A DNA stretch of 64,000 nucleotides from Thiobacillus sp. 0-1251 (GCA_001899305.1 MKWL01000002.1:124001-188000); one strand, 5' to 3'; positions 1-11,110 are shown, counted from the first letter of the stretch. A program made the numbers and translations. The notes: a model not told the origin generated them from the sequence alone.

Positions 1-2
1 GT

Positions 3-704
3 ATTGCAGACCCGAATGCCCTTCGCATTGCCGATGAAGGCGACATCCTCAAGGAATGCCTGCCGCTGCCTGGCGCAAAAGTGCTTGAACTCGGTTGCGG
101 CAAGGCGGAGAAGACCCGCCTGGTCGCCCAAACGGCTGCCTCGGTGCTTGCCCTGGAAGTGGATGTCATGCAGCTCGCCGAAAATCAGGCAGCGGAAAAA
201 CCGGGCAACGTCCAATTCGCGTTTGGCGGTGCAGAAAGCATCCCGGCAGACGATTCGAGCGTCGACATCGTCCTGATGTTCAAATCTCTGCACCACGTTC
301 CGATCGAACGGATGGACGATACCTTCTCCGAGATCCACAGGGTATTGAAACCGGGTGGCCTGGCATACATCTCGGAACCCGTCTATGCCGGCGACTTCAA
401 CGAGATCCTGCGGCTGTTCCACGACGAGAAAGTGGTGAGGGAAGCCGCTTTCGCGGCAGAAATGAAAGCCGTTACAACTCAGCGGCTATCGCTCGTATCA
501 CAGACTTTCTTTCTGCAACCGATGCACTTCGACGATTTCAGCCAGTTCGAGAATCGGATACTTAAGGTGACCCACACCGAGCATCGTTTATCTCCTGCGC
601 TTCACGAAACCGTACGCTCGGGATTCAATCGCCATATGTCGCCAAGCGGGGCAACTTTCCATATGCCCATCCGGGTCGATCTTTTCAGAAAAGACGGCCC
701 GTAG
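3..704 (+). CDS. SAM-dependent methyltransferase, 5' end cut by window edge
   Basis: The frame is open from the first bases of the window and ends at TAG 702-704, so the true start lies upstream. It has the class I methyltransferase glycine-rich SAM-binding motif (VLELGCGKAEKT, from position 81), an acidic post-motif II residue in LALEVD, a motif IV-like segment (DIVLMFKSLHHVP) and the RVLKPGG post-motif typical of UbiE/Methyltransf_11 proteins. A GTG at 81 falls inside motif I and cannot be the natural start. The substrate cannot be told from sequence. It converges on the S4-domain gene, with only 28 bases between the stops. Confidence 0.85.
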   Translation: MADPNALRIADEGDILKECLPLPGAKVLELGCGKAEKTRLVAQTAASVLALEVDVMQLAENQAAEKPGNVQFAFGGAESIPADDSSVDIVLMFKSLHHVPIERMDDTFSEIHRVLKPGGLAYISEPVYAGDFNEILRLFHDEKVVREAAFAAEMKAVTTQRLSLVSQTFFLQPMHFDDFSQFENRILKVTHTEHRLSPALHETVRSGFNRHMSPSGATFHMPIRVDLFRKDGP

Positions 705-732
705 TGGATCGGACTTGGATTCTCGCTTAAGA

Positions 733-957
733 CTACGCTTGGCTGGCCACGACCCGAACGGTCTGCCCTAGGCACCGCACCGTCTGGTTCGCTCGGATTT
801 TCGCCGTCTTGCGGCTTTCGGGCTGGCTGTCGACGGTAACATCGCCGTTGGCGATCAGGTGCTTGCCCTGCCCGCTGCTGTCGGCGATACCACTGAGTTT
901 GAGCAGATCGCAAAGCGCGACGTGTTCGCCGCGCAGTTTGAATTCCAGTGTGTCCAT
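733..957 (-). CDS. Small S4-domain RNA-binding protein (YbcJ-like)
   Basis: This encodes 74 residues starting MDTLEFKLRGEHVALCDLLK. Almost the whole protein is one S4 fold: a helix-loop-helix followed by GKHLIANGDVTVDSQPESRK, matching the 'G.v.vNG...' signature used by small RNA-binding proteins such as E. coli YbcJ. The ATG at 955-957 is chosen because the family begins just before this segment; the longer open frame upstream runs into DUF2818. It lies 10 bases downstream of DUF2818 on the same strand and is probably co-transcribed with the end of the nuo operon. The RNA target is unknown. Confidence 0.8.
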   Translation of the reverse strand: MDTLEFKLRGEHVALCDLLKLSGIADSSGQGKHLIANGDVTVDSQPESRKTAKIRANQTVRCLGQTVRVVASQA

Positions 958-967
958 TCCTATGCGC

Positions 968-1270
968 CTATGCGCCGCGACGCCGCCACAGATAGCGGTA
1001 GACGAAGCCGGGATACGCAAACACCACGAATAGCGAGGCGTTGACCGCATAGAACTCCCAGTCCTGATGCTGAATATCGCCGAGCTTGCCTTCCAACAGG
1101 CGCGCGATGCCCCCCACCACGAAAAACAGCACCACCAGTTCCAACAGCCGCCAGGCAAAATTTTTCGCGCCTGCTTTGGGCCGTATGACGAAGAAGATCC
1201 GCTCGATGAGGAAAGGTAGGTTGGCAGCGATGAACGCCAGGATCAGCAGCAGGGTAGTCGAGAAATTCAC
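968..1270 (-). CDS. DUF2818 membrane protein at the end of the nuo operon
   Basis: This is a 100-residue protein with two or three hydrophobic segments: residues about 5-25, a central stretch around LLELVVLFFVVGGIARLL, and one around NASLFVVFAYPGFVYRYLW. It ends in a basic tail. DUF2818 proteins are typically encoded directly after nuoN in betaproteobacteria, as here (70 bases after nuoN). The position suggests a role linked to complex I or the membrane, but no function is established. Confidence 0.8.
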   Translation of the reverse strand: MNFSTTLLLILAFIAANLPFLIERIFFVIRPKAGAKNFAWRLLELVVLFFVVGGIARLLEGKLGDIQHQDWEFYAVNASLFVVFAYPGFVYRYLWRRRGA

Positions 1271-1340
1271 GGTGGATCCGAAAAGCTAGATAACGCCGGA
1301 GCAGACCCACCCCGGCACGATTTGGTTCAAATATTCCGGT

Positions 1341-2786
1341 TCAGAAAGACGCACGGATGGCGTGGATGCATACTGCCATCAACGGCTGCGGCATGATCCC
1401 CAGCGCCAGAATGGCCAGTCCGTTGATCGACATGACGACACGGGCATCGGGGCTCGCTGCAATCGGGACCGCATCGTGCGGCGCGTCGAAGTACATCAGT
1501 TTGACGATGCGCAAATAGTAGAACGCGCCGATCAGCGAAAACAGCACTGCCGCCACCGCCAGCCACACATAGCCGATCTCGACTACGGCCTGCAACACCG
1601 ACAGCTTGGCATAGAATCCCACGGTTGGCGGCACGCCAGCCATCGAGAACATCAGCAGCAGCATCATGAACGCCAACCACGGGCTACGGCGGTTCAGGCC
1701 TTTGAAGTCCTCCAGCCGATCTGCCTCGAAACCGGCTCGCGACAAGAGCAGAATCATGCCGAAACCGCCCAGACTCATCAGCGCGTACGCCAGTACATAG
1801 AACATCGCGCCGCCATAGCCGTTCTGCGAACCGGCGAGGATGCCCAGCAACATGAAGCCCATGTGCGAAATGGTCGAATAGGCAAGCATCCGCTTCAGGT
1901 TGCTTTGCGCAATGGCCGCGATGTTGCCAAGCGCCATCGACAATACCGCCAGGATCACCAGCATGCCGCGCCAATCACTCACTTGCGATTCCAGCCCCTG
2001 TCCCAGAATACGGATCACGAAGGCAAATGCGGCGATCTTGGGCGCGGAGCCGATGAACAACGTCATCGCAGTCGGCGCGCCATGATAGACGTCGGGTATC
2101 CACATATGGAACGGCACCGCGCCAAGCTTGAACGCCAGGCCCGCCACGATGAAGACGATGCCGAACACCAGCGGGATGCGCAGGTCCGTGCCGTCCTGCA
2201 GGGCGATGGCGATATCCCCCAGACCCAGCGAACCGGTGACGCCGTAGACCATCGACATGCCATAGAGCAGCATGCCCGACGCCAGCGCACCCAGCACAAA
2301 ATATTTCATCGCAGCCTCGGTTGCCACGCTGGAGTCACGCTGCAACGCAACCATGGCATAGAGCGACAACGACAGCAGTTCGAGGCCGAGGTATAGCGTC
2401 AGGAAATGGCTGGCCGACACCATCACCATCATGCCCAGCAGCGCGAACAACGCCAGCACGAAGAACTCGCCCTTGTAGAGCCCACGCTGACGCAGGTAAT
2501 CGCGCGAATACACCAGCACCACCGCGACCGTCAGGTAGAGAAACAGCTTCAGCACGTCGGACAGCGGATCGTCGATGAACAGCCCGCCCAGCGTCAGCAC
2601 TGGCAGGGTGGAAAAATCACGGAGGGTAAGAAAGGCCGCTCCAGCCAGCGTGACAAGTGAAAGAAGGTAGGCCAGATAACGTTTTCCATCGCTGGCTGCA
2701 GCGTCGACCACCAGGATCAGCGAGACCATGGCCAACACGAACATCTCAGGAAAAACAGGCGCGAATTGCATAAGGGCGTGGCGCAT
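1341..2786 (-). CDS. nuoN: NADH-quinone oxidoreductase subunit N
   Basis: The 481-residue antiporter-like membrane subunit is at the proximal end of the proton-pumping arm. The protein is almost wholly hydrophobic, with about 14 predicted membrane segments. It carries the Proton_antipo_M core, including the [20 protein letters not shown] segment with its conserved lysine and the [15 protein letters not shown] segment. The listed ATG is 9 bases after the nuoM stop; a second in-frame ATG 15 bases later ([11 protein letters not shown]) is also possible. It is the last nuo gene before DUF2818. Confidence 0.97.
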   Translation of the reverse strand: MRHALMQFAPVFPEMFVLAMVSLILVVDAAASDGKRYLAYLLSLVTLAGAAFLTLRDFSTLPVLTLGGLFIDDPLSDVLKLFLYLTVAVVLVYSRDYLRQRGLYKGEFFVLALFALLGMMVMVSASHFLTLYLGLELLSLSLYAMVALQRDSSVATEAAMKYFVLGALASGMLLYGMSMVYGVTGSLGLGDIAIALQDGTDLRIPLVFGIVFIVAGLAFKLGAVPFHMWIPDVYHGAPTAMTLFIGSAPKIAAFAFVIRILGQGLESQVSDWRGMLVILAVLSMALGNIAAIAQSNLKRMLAYSTISHMGFMLLGILAGSQNGYGGAMFYVLAYALMSLGGFGMILLLSRAGFEADRLEDFKGLNRRSPWLAFMMLLLMFSMAGVPPTVGFYAKLSVLQAVVEIGYVWLAVAAVLFSLIGAFYYLRIVKLMYFDAPHDAVPIAASPDARVVMSINGLAILALGIMPQPLMAVCIHAIRASF

Positions 2787-2795
2787 TTTTGAACC

Positions 2796-4277
2796 TTAAG
2801 GCAGTTTGCTTCGGGCGACATGCGCCAACAGGTCGACTACCGACACATGCATGACATCGGTGAACGGCTTGGGATAGAGCCCCATGGCCAGCACAAGGAT
2901 GGCGAGCACGCCGAGCAGCAGGACCTCGCGCGCGTTGAGGTCGCGCATTTCCTCGACGTGCGGGTTGGTGACACTGCCGAACACCACGCGTTTGTACATC
3001 CACAGCGTGTAGGCTGCGCCCCAAATCAGCGTGGTGGCTGCGATGAAAGCGAACCAGAAATTGACCTGGGTTGAGGCCATGATGACCATGAATTCGCCGA
3101 CGAATCCGCTGGTGGCCGGCAGGCCCGCGTTGGCCATGGCGAACAGCATGAAGAGCGCAGCGAATACCGGCATTCTGTTCACCAGGCCGCCGTAGTCCTT
3201 GATCTGGCGCGAATGCAGCCGGTCGTACATGACGCCGATGCAGAGGAACAGTGCGGCGGAGACGAAGCCATGCGAGATCATCTGCACCAAGCCGCCCTCC
3301 AGGCCGAGTGGATTGAACAGGAAGAAGCCGAGGGTGACGAAACCCATGTGCGCAATCGACGAATAGGCGATGAGCTTTTTCATGTCGGCCTGCACCAGGG
3401 CGACGAGGCCGATGTAGGCGACCGCGATCAGCGACAGCATGATGACGAACCAGGCGAATTCGTGGCTGGCGTCCGGCAGGATCGGCAGGATGAAACGCAG
3501 GAAGCCGTAGGCGCCGACCTTGAGCGTGATGGCCGCCAGCACGACCGAGCCGCCGGTGGGGGCCTCGACGTGGGCGTCGGGCAACCAGGTGTGCACCGGC
3601 CACATCGGCACTTTGACGCCGAACGCCAGCAGGAAGGCGAAGAACATCAGCGACTGGGCCGTCATGCCGAGCGCGGTGGTATGCCAGGTCTGAATGTCGA
3701 AGCTGCCGCCGGACTGGAAATAGAGATAGATCATCGACACCAGCATCAGCAGCGAGCCGAGCAGCGTGTAGAGGAAGAACTTGAACGCGGCATAGACGCG
3801 GTTCGGCCCGCCCCAAACGCCGACGATCAGGTACAGCGGGATCAGCATGCCTTCGAAAAAGACATAGAACAGGATGCCGTCGAGCGCCGCGAACACCCCG
3901 TTGATGAGGCCGGACATGATGAGGAAGGCCGCCATGTACTGCGCCACCTTGTCCTGGATCACCTGCCAGCCCGCGATCACCACCAGCACGGTAACGAAGC
4001 TGTTCAGCAGGATCAGCGGCATCGAGATGCCGTCGACGCCCAGATGGTAATGGATGTTGAACGCCGGGATCCACGCGGCCTTCTCGACGAACTGCATCGC
4101 CGAGGTAGTGGTGTCGAATCCGCTGGCCAGCGGAATCGCCACGATCAGGCCCAGCAGCGCACCGGCCAGTGCCAGCCAGCGTGCGAGTGCCGCGTTGCGG
4201 TCGGAGCCGGTGGCAATCACGATCACCCCGGCCAGAATCGGGACCCAGATGACGAGGGAAAGGAAGTTGTTCAGCAT
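2796..4277 (-). CDS. nuoM: NADH-quinone oxidoreductase subunit M
   Basis: This 493-residue, multi-spanning, antiporter-like subunit belongs to the membrane arm of complex I. Visible signatures are the FEGMLIPLYLIVGVWGG region with the family's conserved membrane glutamate, the VKVPMWPVHTWLPDAHVEAPT motif, and MKKLIAYSSIAHMGF, characteristic of NuoM/ND4. Length matches the family (about 490-510). It lies between nuoL (3 bases upstream) and nuoN (9 bases downstream) in the same transcript. Confidence 0.97.
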   Translation of the reverse strand: MLNNFLSLVIWVPILAGVIVIATGSDRNAALARWLALAGALLGLIVAIPLASGFDTTTSAMQFVEKAAWIPAFNIHYHLGVDGISMPLILLNSFVTVLVVIAGWQVIQDKVAQYMAAFLIMSGLINGVFAALDGILFYVFFEGMLIPLYLIVGVWGGPNRVYAAFKFFLYTLLGSLLMLVSMIYLYFQSGGSFDIQTWHTTALGMTAQSLMFFAFLLAFGVKVPMWPVHTWLPDAHVEAPTGGSVVLAAITLKVGAYGFLRFILPILPDASHEFAWFVIMLSLIAVAYIGLVALVQADMKKLIAYSSIAHMGFVTLGFFLFNPLGLEGGLVQMISHGFVSAALFLCIGVMYDRLHSRQIKDYGGLVNRMPVFAALFMLFAMANAGLPATSGFVGEFMVIMASTQVNFWFAFIAATTLIWGAAYTLWMYKRVVFGSVTNPHVEEMRDLNAREVLLLGVLAILVLAMGLYPKPFTDVMHVSVVDLLAHVARSKLP

Positions 4278-4280
4278 GGC

Positions 4281-6278
4281 TCAGTTCAAGCGCGCAAACC
4301 ACGTCACCAGGGCAAACACCCCGATCAGCATGGCGAAGGCGTAGTGGTAGATGTAGCCCGACTGGAAGGCCTTGACCAGGCGCGAGAAACGTTCGACCAG
4401 ATGCGCCGACCCGTTGACGAAAAAGCCGTCGATGACGTTCTGGTCGCCGCGCCGCCACAAGCCACCGCCGAGCGCACGTGCGCCTTTGGCGAAGACCCAG
4501 CTGTAGAGTTCGTCGAACCAATATTTATTGAGCAGCATCCGGTGCAGGAAGCTGAAGCGCTGCGCAATGGCCGCCGGAATGTCCGGGCGCTTGAGGTAGA
4601 AGAATGCCGACAGGCCGACGCCAGCCACGGCCAGCCAGAACGGCAGCGTCGCCAATGCATGCAGCCCCATTTCCATGGCACCGTGGAATTCCTGATTCAG
4701 TTCGTGCATCACCGGATGGCGGTCGGCAACGTAGATCGCGCTGCCGAAAAAGTCGCCGAACAGCATCGGTTCGATGGTCATGTAGCCGATCGCCAGCGAG
4801 GGCAGCGCCAGCGCGAGCAAGGGGCCGGTGACCACCCACGGCGTTTCGTGCGGCGGGCCGTCATGACCGTGATGGGCGTCGGGCTCGTTGCCATGCCCAT
4901 GCCCTTGATGGAAACGTTCCTTGCCGTGGAATACCAGGAAATACATGCGGAAGGAATAGAAGGCGGTGACGAACACGCCCGCCAGCACGGCGAAATAGGC
5001 GAAGCCCGCGCCCGGCAGATGCGACACCTTGGCCGCTTCGATGATGCTTTCCTTGGAATAAAAGCCCGACAGGAAAGGCGTGCCAATCAGCGCCAGCGAT
5101 CCGATCAGCGAGGTCACCCAGGTGATCGGCATGTATTTCTTCAGGCCACCCATGTAACGGATGTCCTGGTTATGGTGCATGGCGATGATCACCGAACCGG
5201 CGGCCAGGAACAGCAGGGCCTTGAAGAAGGCATGCGTCATCAGATGGAATACCGCGACCGAATAGGCCGACGCGCCGAGCGCGACCGTCATGTAGCCGAG
5301 CTGCGACAGGGTCGAATAGGCCACCACGCGCTTGATGTCGTTCTGCACCATGCCGAGGAAGCCCATGAACAAGGCAGTGATCGCGCCGATCACCATGATG
5401 AAGCTCAGCGCCGTGTCGGACAGCTCATACAGTGGCGACATGCGCGCGACCATGAAGATGCCGGCGGTCACCATCGTCGCCGCATGGATCAGCGCGGAAA
5501 TCGGTGTCGGGCCTTCCATCGAGTCGGGCAGCCAGACGTGCAGCGGGAACTGTGCCGACTTGCCCATCGCGCCGATGAACAGGAGGATGCCGATCACGGT
5601 CATCAGGCTCCATGGCGCCTCCGGCCACAACGTCACGGTTTCACGCGCGAGCGACGGTGCCTTGGCGAACACCGTGGCGTAATCGAGCGAGCCGAAATGC
5701 GCCAGCACCAGACCGATGCCGAGGATGAAGCCGAAGTCGCCGACCCGGTTGACCAGGAAGGCCTTGAGGTTGGCGTAGATCGCCGTCTCTTTCGTGTACC
5801 AGAAGCCGATCAGCAGGTAGGACACCAGTCCCACCGCTTCCCAGCCGAAGAACAGCTGCAGGAAGTTGTTGCTCATCACCAGCATCAGCATCGAGAAGGT
5901 GAACAGCGAGATATAGCTGAAGAAGCGCTGATAGCCCGGATCGTCGTGCATGTAGCCGATGGTGTAGACGTGCACCATCAGCGAGACAAAGGTGACGACC
6001 AGCATCATCATCGCCGTCAGCGCGTCGACCAGAAAGCCCACCTCGAAATGCAAATCACCCAGCGTCATCCAGGTGTAGACGGTGCCGTTGAAAGTGTGGC
6101 CGGCAAGCACGTCCTGGAACACCAGCACCGAGGCGACGAACGACACCGCCACGCCGGCGATGGTGACGACGTGGGCGCCGGTGCGGCCGACCAGCCTGCC
6201 GAACAGGCCGGCGACGATCGCGCCGAACAGCGGCGCCAGCGGCACGACGAGATAGAGCGTCTGCATGTCCACGCGCAT
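4281..6278 (-). CDS. nuoL: NADH-quinone oxidoreductase subunit L
   Basis: At 665 residues this is the distal proton-pumping subunit with the long lateral helix at its C-terminus. It has the N-terminal Proton_antipo_N region and the core motif GKSAQFPLHVWLPDSMEGPT, followed by IKRVVAYSTLSQLGYM. A His-rich loop (FHQGHGHGNEPDAHHGHDG) sits between late helices; such loops vary in the family. The first ATG is chosen because it overlaps the nuoK stop as TGATG and follows an AAAGG-type ribosome site; MQTLYL, four codons later, is the alternative. Confidence 0.97.
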   Translation of the reverse strand: MRVDMQTLYLVVPLAPLFGAIVAGLFGRLVGRTGAHVVTIAGVAVSFVASVLVFQDVLAGHTFNGTVYTWMTLGDLHFEVGFLVDALTAMMMLVVTFVSLMVHVYTIGYMHDDPGYQRFFSYISLFTFSMLMLVMSNNFLQLFFGWEAVGLVSYLLIGFWYTKETAIYANLKAFLVNRVGDFGFILGIGLVLAHFGSLDYATVFAKAPSLARETVTLWPEAPWSLMTVIGILLFIGAMGKSAQFPLHVWLPDSMEGPTPISALIHAATMVTAGIFMVARMSPLYELSDTALSFIMVIGAITALFMGFLGMVQNDIKRVVAYSTLSQLGYMTVALGASAYSVAVFHLMTHAFFKALLFLAAGSVIIAMHHNQDIRYMGGLKKYMPITWVTSLIGSLALIGTPFLSGFYSKESIIEAAKVSHLPGAGFAYFAVLAGVFVTAFYSFRMYFLVFHGKERFHQGHGHGNEPDAHHGHDGPPHETPWVVTGPLLALALPSLAIGYMTIEPMLFGDFFGSAIYVADRHPVMHELNQEFHGAMEMGLHALATLPFWLAVAGVGLSAFFYLKRPDIPAAIAQRFSFLHRMLLNKYWFDELYSWVFAKGARALGGGLWRRGDQNVIDGFFVNGSAHLVERFSRLVKAFQSGYIYHYAFAMLIGVFALVTWFARLN

Positions 6279-6583
6279 CAGCCTTTCAGGTGGTCGAGGT
6301 CATCGACGTTGATCGTGTGGAGATTCCGGAACAGCACCACCAGGATCGCCAGGCCGATGGCGGATTCGGCCGCGGCGACGGTAAGGATGAAGAAGACGAA
6401 GATCTGGCCGTGGATATCGCCGAGGTAATGCGAAAACGCGATGAAGTTCATGTTCACCGCCAGCAGCATCAGCTCGATCGCCATCAGCAGGATGATCACG
6501 TTCTTGCGGTTGAGAAAGATGCCCAGCACGCTGATGGCGAACAGGATGCCGCCCAGCACCAGATAATGCGATAAAGAAATCAT
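6278..6583 (-). CDS. nuoK: NADH-quinone oxidoreductase subunit K
   Basis: This 101-residue subunit has three membrane helices, the standard size. Conserved membrane glutamates are visible in the second helix ([14 protein letters not shown]) and the third ([14 protein letters not shown]), both needed for proton translocation in the family. It starts inside the nuoJ stop (ATGA overlap) and its own stop overlaps the nuoL start (TGATG), indicating translational coupling. Confidence 0.97.
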   Translation of the reverse strand: MISLSHYLVLGGILFAISVLGIFLNRKNVIILLMAIELMLLAVNMNFIAFSHYLGDIHGQIFVFFILTVAAAESAIGLAILVVLFRNLHTINVDDLDHLKG

Positions 6584-7221
6584 GCGCCGCCCTCCCCTGC
6601 GCCCGGCTTCTGCGTGGCCTGCGTTTTGACCGCTTCCATCCTGACGATCCGCAGACGGTCATTGCGCCTGACCTTCACCTGCTCGGCGGGGTCGATGTAC
6701 TTGCTGTCCTTGCGGCGGCGCAGTGTCAGCGCAATGGCGGCAACGATCGCCACCAGCAGGATCACCGCAGCGAGCTCGAACGCATAGACATACTCGGTGT
6801 ACAGTACGCGCCCGAGCTCCTTGGTATTGCTGTAATCGGCGGCATGCGGTGCGGGTGCGCCCATGACTTCCAGGCCAAAGTGGCGGCTGCCGAGAATCAG
6901 CGCCATTTCGATCACCAGCAGCACGGCGACGAAACCCGCCAGCGGCAGGTAATCCCAGAAGCCCTCGCGCAATTTTTCCAGGTTGATGTCGAGCATCATC
7001 ACCACGAACAGGAACAGCACCATCACCGCCCCCACGTAGACCAGCACCAGCGTGATGGCGAGGAATTCGGCTTCCAGCAGCATCCACAGTCCGGCCGCGG
7101 TGAAGAACGCCAGCACGAGGTAGAGCGCGGCGTGGACCGGGTTGCGCGCGGTGATGACTCGCAACCCGGCAAACACCAGGATGGCGGCGAAGAAATAGAA
7201 AATCGCGGTCGTATAGGTCAT
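6580..7221 (-). CDS. nuoJ: NADH-quinone oxidoreductase subunit J
   Basis: The protein has 213 residues with five membrane helices followed by a basic cytoplasmic tail ([24 protein letters not shown]). The family signature is [48 protein letters not shown], which contains the pi-bulge helix. The C-terminal tail is typical of proteobacterial NuoJ. It lies 9 bases after nuoI. Confidence 0.97.
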   Translation of the reverse strand: MTYTTAIFYFFAAILVFAGLRVITARNPVHAALYLVLAFFTAAGLWMLLEAEFLAITLVLVYVGAVMVLFLFVVMMLDINLEKLREGFWDYLPLAGFVAVLLVIEMALILGSRHFGLEVMGAPAPHAADYSNTKELGRVLYTEYVYAFELAAVILLVAIVAAIALTLRRRKDSKYIDPAEQVKVRRNDRLRIVRMEAVKTQATQKPGAGEGGA

Positions 7222-7230
7222 TGTCTGGTT

Positions 7231-7719
7231 TCAGCGGTACTTGGCGTCATCAGCGCGGTCGCGTGCGATCTGTTCTTCGTACTGGTCGCCGATCGCGAGC
7301 AGCATGGGCTTGGTGTAGTAGAGGTCGCCGCGTTTCTCGCCGTGGTATTCGAGTATTCGCGTTTCGACGATGGAATCGACCGGGCAGGACTCCTCGCAGA
7401 AGCCACAGAAAATGCACTTGGTCAGGTCGATGTCGTAGCGCGTGGTGCGGCGCGTGCCGTCGACACGCTTTTCCGACTCGATGGTGATGGCGAGCGCCGG
7501 GCAAACCGCTTCGCACAGCTTGCAGGCGATGCAGCGCTCCTCGCCATTGGGGTAGCGACGCAGTGCGTGTAGACCGCGGAAACGCGGGGATTGCGGCGTT
7601 TTTTCCTCGGGAAACTGCACCGTGATCTTGCGGGCGAACAGATGCCGGCCCGTGAGCATCATGCCGCGCAGAAGTTCGATCAGGAGCAGGCTGCCGAAGA
7701 AGTTCGTGATCCGTTTCAT
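7231..7719 (-). CDS. nuoI: NADH-quinone oxidoreductase subunit I (two [4Fe-4S] clusters)
   Basis: The 162-residue ferredoxin-like subunit carries electrons between NuoG and NuoB. Two complete cluster motifs are visible: [12 protein letters not shown] (cysteines 63, 66, 69, 73) and [12 protein letters not shown] (102, 105, 108, 112). The ATG at 7717-7719 ([19 protein letters not shown]) is preferred because family members begin there and it lies 7 bases after the nuoH stop; a longer frame from 7746 would overlap nuoH. Confidence 0.96.
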   Translation of the reverse strand: MKRITNFFGSLLLIELLRGMMLTGRHLFARKITVQFPEEKTPQSPRFRGLHALRRYPNGEERCIACKLCEAVCPALAITIESEKRVDGTRRTTRYDIDLTKCIFCGFCEESCPVDSIVETRILEYHGEKRGDLYYTKPMLLAIGDQYEEQIARDRADDAKYR

Positions 7720-7726
7720 GGCTCGC

Positions 7727-8743
7727 TCAATGGAAGAGGTACCCATACGGCGTCTGCATCATGCCGCCGACCACGACGATCCAGACGAGGGTGATGGGAA
7801 TGAATACCTTCCAGCCCAGCCGCATGATCTGGTCGTAGCGATAGCGCGGGAAGGTGGCGCGGAACCACAGAAACAGGAACAGCACGAAACCCGTCTTGAG
7901 CAGCCACCAGACGATGCCGTCGGGCAGGAAGCCCACCGGCGACAGCCAGCCGCCGAGGAACATCAGCGTGGTCAGCGCGGCGATCAGGATCATGTTGGCG
8001 TATTCTGCAAGGAAGAACACCGCGAAGGCCATGCCCGAATATTCCACATGGAAACCGGCGACGATCTCGGATTCGCCCTCGGCGACGTCGAATGGCGCAC
8101 GGTTGGTCTCGGCCACACCGGATATCAAGTAGACAATAAATAACGGGAAGAGCGGCCAGATATACCAGTGGTGCAGACCACCCGCCTGGCCATGCACGAT
8201 GTCACTGAGATTGAGCGATTGTGCCGCCATCAGCACGCCGACCAGTGCGAAACCCATGGCGATTTCATACGATACGATCTGCGCGGCCGAACGCATGGCC
8301 CCGAGGAAGGCATACTTGGAGTTGGACGCCCAGCCCGCGATGATGACGCCGTACACACCCATCGAGGTGATTGCCATCACATACAGCAGTCCTGCATTGA
8401 TGTTGGCGAGCACCAGCGTGTCGGTGAACGGAATCACCGCCCACGCTGCCAGCGCCGGGGCGATGGCCAGGATGGGACCGAGGATGAATAGGCCGCGGCT
8501 GGCCCCCGACGGGATGATGATTTCCTTCATCAGCAGCTTCACCGCATCGGCGATGGGCTGCAGCAGGCCCTGGAAGCCGACGCGGTTCGGGCCGATTCGA
8601 ACCTGCATCCAGCCGATGATCTTTCTTTCCGCGTAAGTGAGGTAGGCCACGCCCAGCATCAGCGGCACCACCAGCGCCAGGATCTTGATCAAGGTCCAGA
8701 CGACGGTTTGAATGGCTGCCCAGTCCATGCCCACGTTCTCCAT
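7727..8743 (-). CDS. nuoH: NADH-quinone oxidoreductase subunit H
   Basis: This is a 338-residue membrane subunit forming the quinone chamber next to NuoB and NuoD. Motifs typical of NuoH are [35 protein letters not shown] near residues 50-85 and [27 protein letters not shown] in the middle. The start overlaps the nuoG stop by one base (TGATG); a second ATG five codons on (MDWAAIQ) is possible. Confidence 0.97.
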   Translation of the reverse strand: MENVGMDWAAIQTVVWTLIKILALVVPLMLGVAYLTYAERKIIGWMQVRIGPNRVGFQGLLQPIADAVKLLMKEIIIPSGASRGLFILGPILAIAPALAAWAVIPFTDTLVLANINAGLLYVMAITSMGVYGVIIAGWASNSKYAFLGAMRSAAQIVSYEIAMGFALVGVLMAAQSLNLSDIVHGQAGGLHHWYIWPLFPLFIVYLISGVAETNRAPFDVAEGESEIVAGFHVEYSGMAFAVFFLAEYANMILIAALTTLMFLGGWLSPVGFLPDGIVWWLLKTGFVLFLFLWFRATFPRYRYDQIMRLGWKVFIPITLVWIVVVGGMMQTPYGYLFH

Positions 8744-11097
8744 CAGACCGGCTCCGCCGTGATCGGGCCGAACATCGGGCCCAGTCCGGCCGTCAACGGA
8801 TGGCCGCTGGGTATGCGCACACAGTTGTCTGGCAGCAAATCATCGCGCTGGACTTTGAGGGTCAGCGCACTCGCGGTCTGGCGCACCGAGACACGGCCGT
8901 TTTCCTGCAGCCCCAGTTTAGCAATCAACCGGCTGTTCATTCGCGCCACCGGAAGCGACGCATCCAGCGTCATCTGCAATGAGGGCGAGCGACGGACCAC
9001 GGCGTCGGTCTGGTAGATCGGCACTTCGGCGACACGTTCCAGCCCCTCGCCGGAAGAAGGCGGTTCCACCCTGACACCATTGACTTCATTGTCGAGGAAA
9101 GCCTGCACCGAGCCCAGAGGCGTGTCGCCCAGCGCATCGCGCAACACCTCTTTGGAATCGTTGTGCTCGAATCCCGCCAATCCGAGCAGGTTGCCCAGGA
9201 CACGCAGCACCTTCCATGCCGGGCGGGTTTCGCCGAGCGGTTTCACCACCGCGCTGAAGCTCTGCACGCGACCTTCCGTATTGATGAAGGTACCCGAGGT
9301 TTCGGTCCACGGCGCGATCGGCAACAACACATCAGCGTAGTCGAGCGACTTGCCTTTGTAGGGCGACATCATCACGACGAACTCCGCCGCGTTGATACTG
9401 GCCATCGCCGCGACCGGATCATGAGTGTCGAGTTCGGCTTCCACGCTCAATAGCAGATAGGCACGCAGCGGTTGGGCCAACATCTGCTGGGCATTCAGGC
9501 CTTTGACGGCAGGCTGCCCCAGTGCGCCGCATCCCGGAATCGCGCCGACCGCCACTGCGCCGACACTGTTGGCCGCTTCGCCCAGCACGCCGAAGCTGGC
9601 GCCCGCGAGGCGGGCCACTTCCTGTGCCAACGCATGAATCTGCGAATAGCTGGGATGATGCTGCGCCATGTTGCCAAGGAACACGGCGCGCGTTTCGCCG
9701 CCTGACAGGCTGTCGGCCATCTTGCGTGCGGTGTCGTCAGCCACACCATGCACAGCAAGTTCCGGCACCGGCAGTTTTTTCAGTTCAGCCAGCGCCCGGC
9801 ATACGCCAGCCAGCGTGGTGGCCAGCTGCGACGGCGCAACGATACGTTTGGCGTGCACCTTGCCGAGGAATTCGTCCTCGTGCGCGTTGATCAGGTTGAG
9901 TTCGCCGTACCAGCGCACCGATTCGCGGATGCGATGGGCCATCAGCGGATGATCCTTGCGCAGATTGGCACCGACCACCAGCATGCGATTGAGGCGCGAC
10001 ATATAAGTCACCGGCATGCCGAGCCAGAACCCCCCGTGCGCCTTGTTGTCGAGCGAAAAGTCCGACTGTCGTAGACGGTGGTCGACATTGCCGCAGCCCA
10101 TGCCGCGCATCAGTTTTTGCAGCAGGAAGAGCTCCTCCGCCGGTCGATATGGCGTCGACAATGCACCGATCTGCTCGGCAGGAATCGTCTTCAATTTATC
10201 CGCGACGAACTCGAGTGCAGCTTGCCAGGTCGTCTCCACCCACTGGCCGTTGTGCTTGACCATCGGCTGGGTCAGGCGCTCGGCCGTGTTGAGGCCTTCA
10301 TAGGAAAAGCGGTCGCGGTCGGCCAGCCAGCACTCGTTGACGTCCTCGTTCTCGCGCGGCAGCACGCGCATCACCTTGTTGTCCTTGACGTGGACTTCGA
10401 GATTGGAGCCGAGGCTGTCGTGCGGGCTGATCGAGGGCCGGCGCGACAGTTCCCAACTGCGGGCCGTGTAGCGGAACGGCTTGCTGGTGAGCGCGCCGAC
10501 CGGGCATAGGTCGATGACGTTACCCGACAGTTCGGACGCCACCTGGCTTTCCAGGAAGGGCATCACCTCGGTATGCTCGCCGCGGCCCGGCATGCCGAGT
10601 TCCATTACGCCGGCGATTTCCTGGCCAAAGCGTACGCAGCGGCTGCAATGAATGCAGCGCGTCATGTCGGTGGCGATGAGCGGCCCGAGGTTCTTCTCGC
10701 GCACCACCCGCTTGATTTCCTGGTAGCGCGACGATGAGCCGCCATAGCCTACCGCCAGGTCCTGCAGCGTGCACTCGCCGCCCTGGTCGCAGATCGGGCA
10801 GTCCAGCGGGTGGTTGATGAGCAGGAATTCCATCACGCTTTTCTGCGCGTTGATGGCGTATTCCGAGCGCGTGTAGACCTTCATGCCATCGGTCACCGGC
10901 GTGGCACAGGCAGGCAGGGGCTTGGGTGCCTTCTCCACCTGCACCAGGCACATGCGGCAATTGGCGGCGATGGACAGCTTCTTGTGATAGCAGAAATGTG
11001 GAATCGTGATGCCGGCCTGATTCGCCGCATCCATGATGGTGTCGCCGCTTTCGACTTGCAGCGTGCGTCCGTCAATTTCGATATTGAGCGTAGCCAT
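8743..11097 (-). CDS. nuoG: NADH-quinone oxidoreductase subunit G
   Basis: This is the 784-residue iron-sulfur subunit of the peripheral arm. The N-terminus has the [2Fe-2S] motif (cysteines 36, 47, 50, 64), then the His/Cys motif [14 protein letters not shown] (H96, C100, C103, C109) and [10 protein letters not shown] (C148, 151, 154). A molybdopterin-oxidoreductase-like domain without cofactor function follows. The start [14 protein letters not shown] is chosen because ferredoxin-type NuoG proteins begin there; the frame is open further upstream but would overlap nuoF. Confidence 0.97.
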   Translation of the reverse strand: MATLNIEIDGRTLQVESGDTIMDAANQAGITIPHFCYHKKLSIAANCRMCLVQVEKAPKPLPACATPVTDGMKVYTRSEYAINAQKSVMEFLLINHPLDCPICDQGGECTLQDLAVGYGGSSSRYQEIKRVVREKNLGPLIATDMTRCIHCSRCVRFGQEIAGVMELGMPGRGEHTEVMPFLESQVASELSGNVIDLCPVGALTSKPFRYTARSWELSRRPSISPHDSLGSNLEVHVKDNKVMRVLPRENEDVNECWLADRDRFSYEGLNTAERLTQPMVKHNGQWVETTWQAALEFVADKLKTIPAEQIGALSTPYRPAEELFLLQKLMRGMGCGNVDHRLRQSDFSLDNKAHGGFWLGMPVTYMSRLNRMLVVGANLRKDHPLMAHRIRESVRWYGELNLINAHEDEFLGKVHAKRIVAPSQLATTLAGVCRALAELKKLPVPELAVHGVADDTARKMADSLSGGETRAVFLGNMAQHHPSYSQIHALAQEVARLAGASFGVLGEAANSVGAVAVGAIPGCGALGQPAVKGLNAQQMLAQPLRAYLLLSVEAELDTHDPVAAMASINAAEFVVMMSPYKGKSLDYADVLLPIAPWTETSGTFINTEGRVQSFSAVVKPLGETRPAWKVLRVLGNLLGLAGFEHNDSKEVLRDALGDTPLGSVQAFLDNEVNGVRVEPPSSGEGLERVAEVPIYQTDAVVRRSPSLQMTLDASLPVARMNSRLIAKLGLQENGRVSVRQTASALTLKVQRDDLLPDNCVRIPSGHPLTAGLGPMFGPITAEPV

Positions 11098-11110
11098 CGT
11101 TAAATTCCGT

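Noticed and set aside
3213-6428. A very long plus-strand open frame (over 1000 codons) opposite nuoM, nuoL and nuoK
   Set aside because: Its translation is dominated by His, Arg, Gln, Glu and Asp, as expected from the antisense of GC-rich membrane-protein genes. It has no start context or family motifs, and the nuo genes on the other strand are certain.
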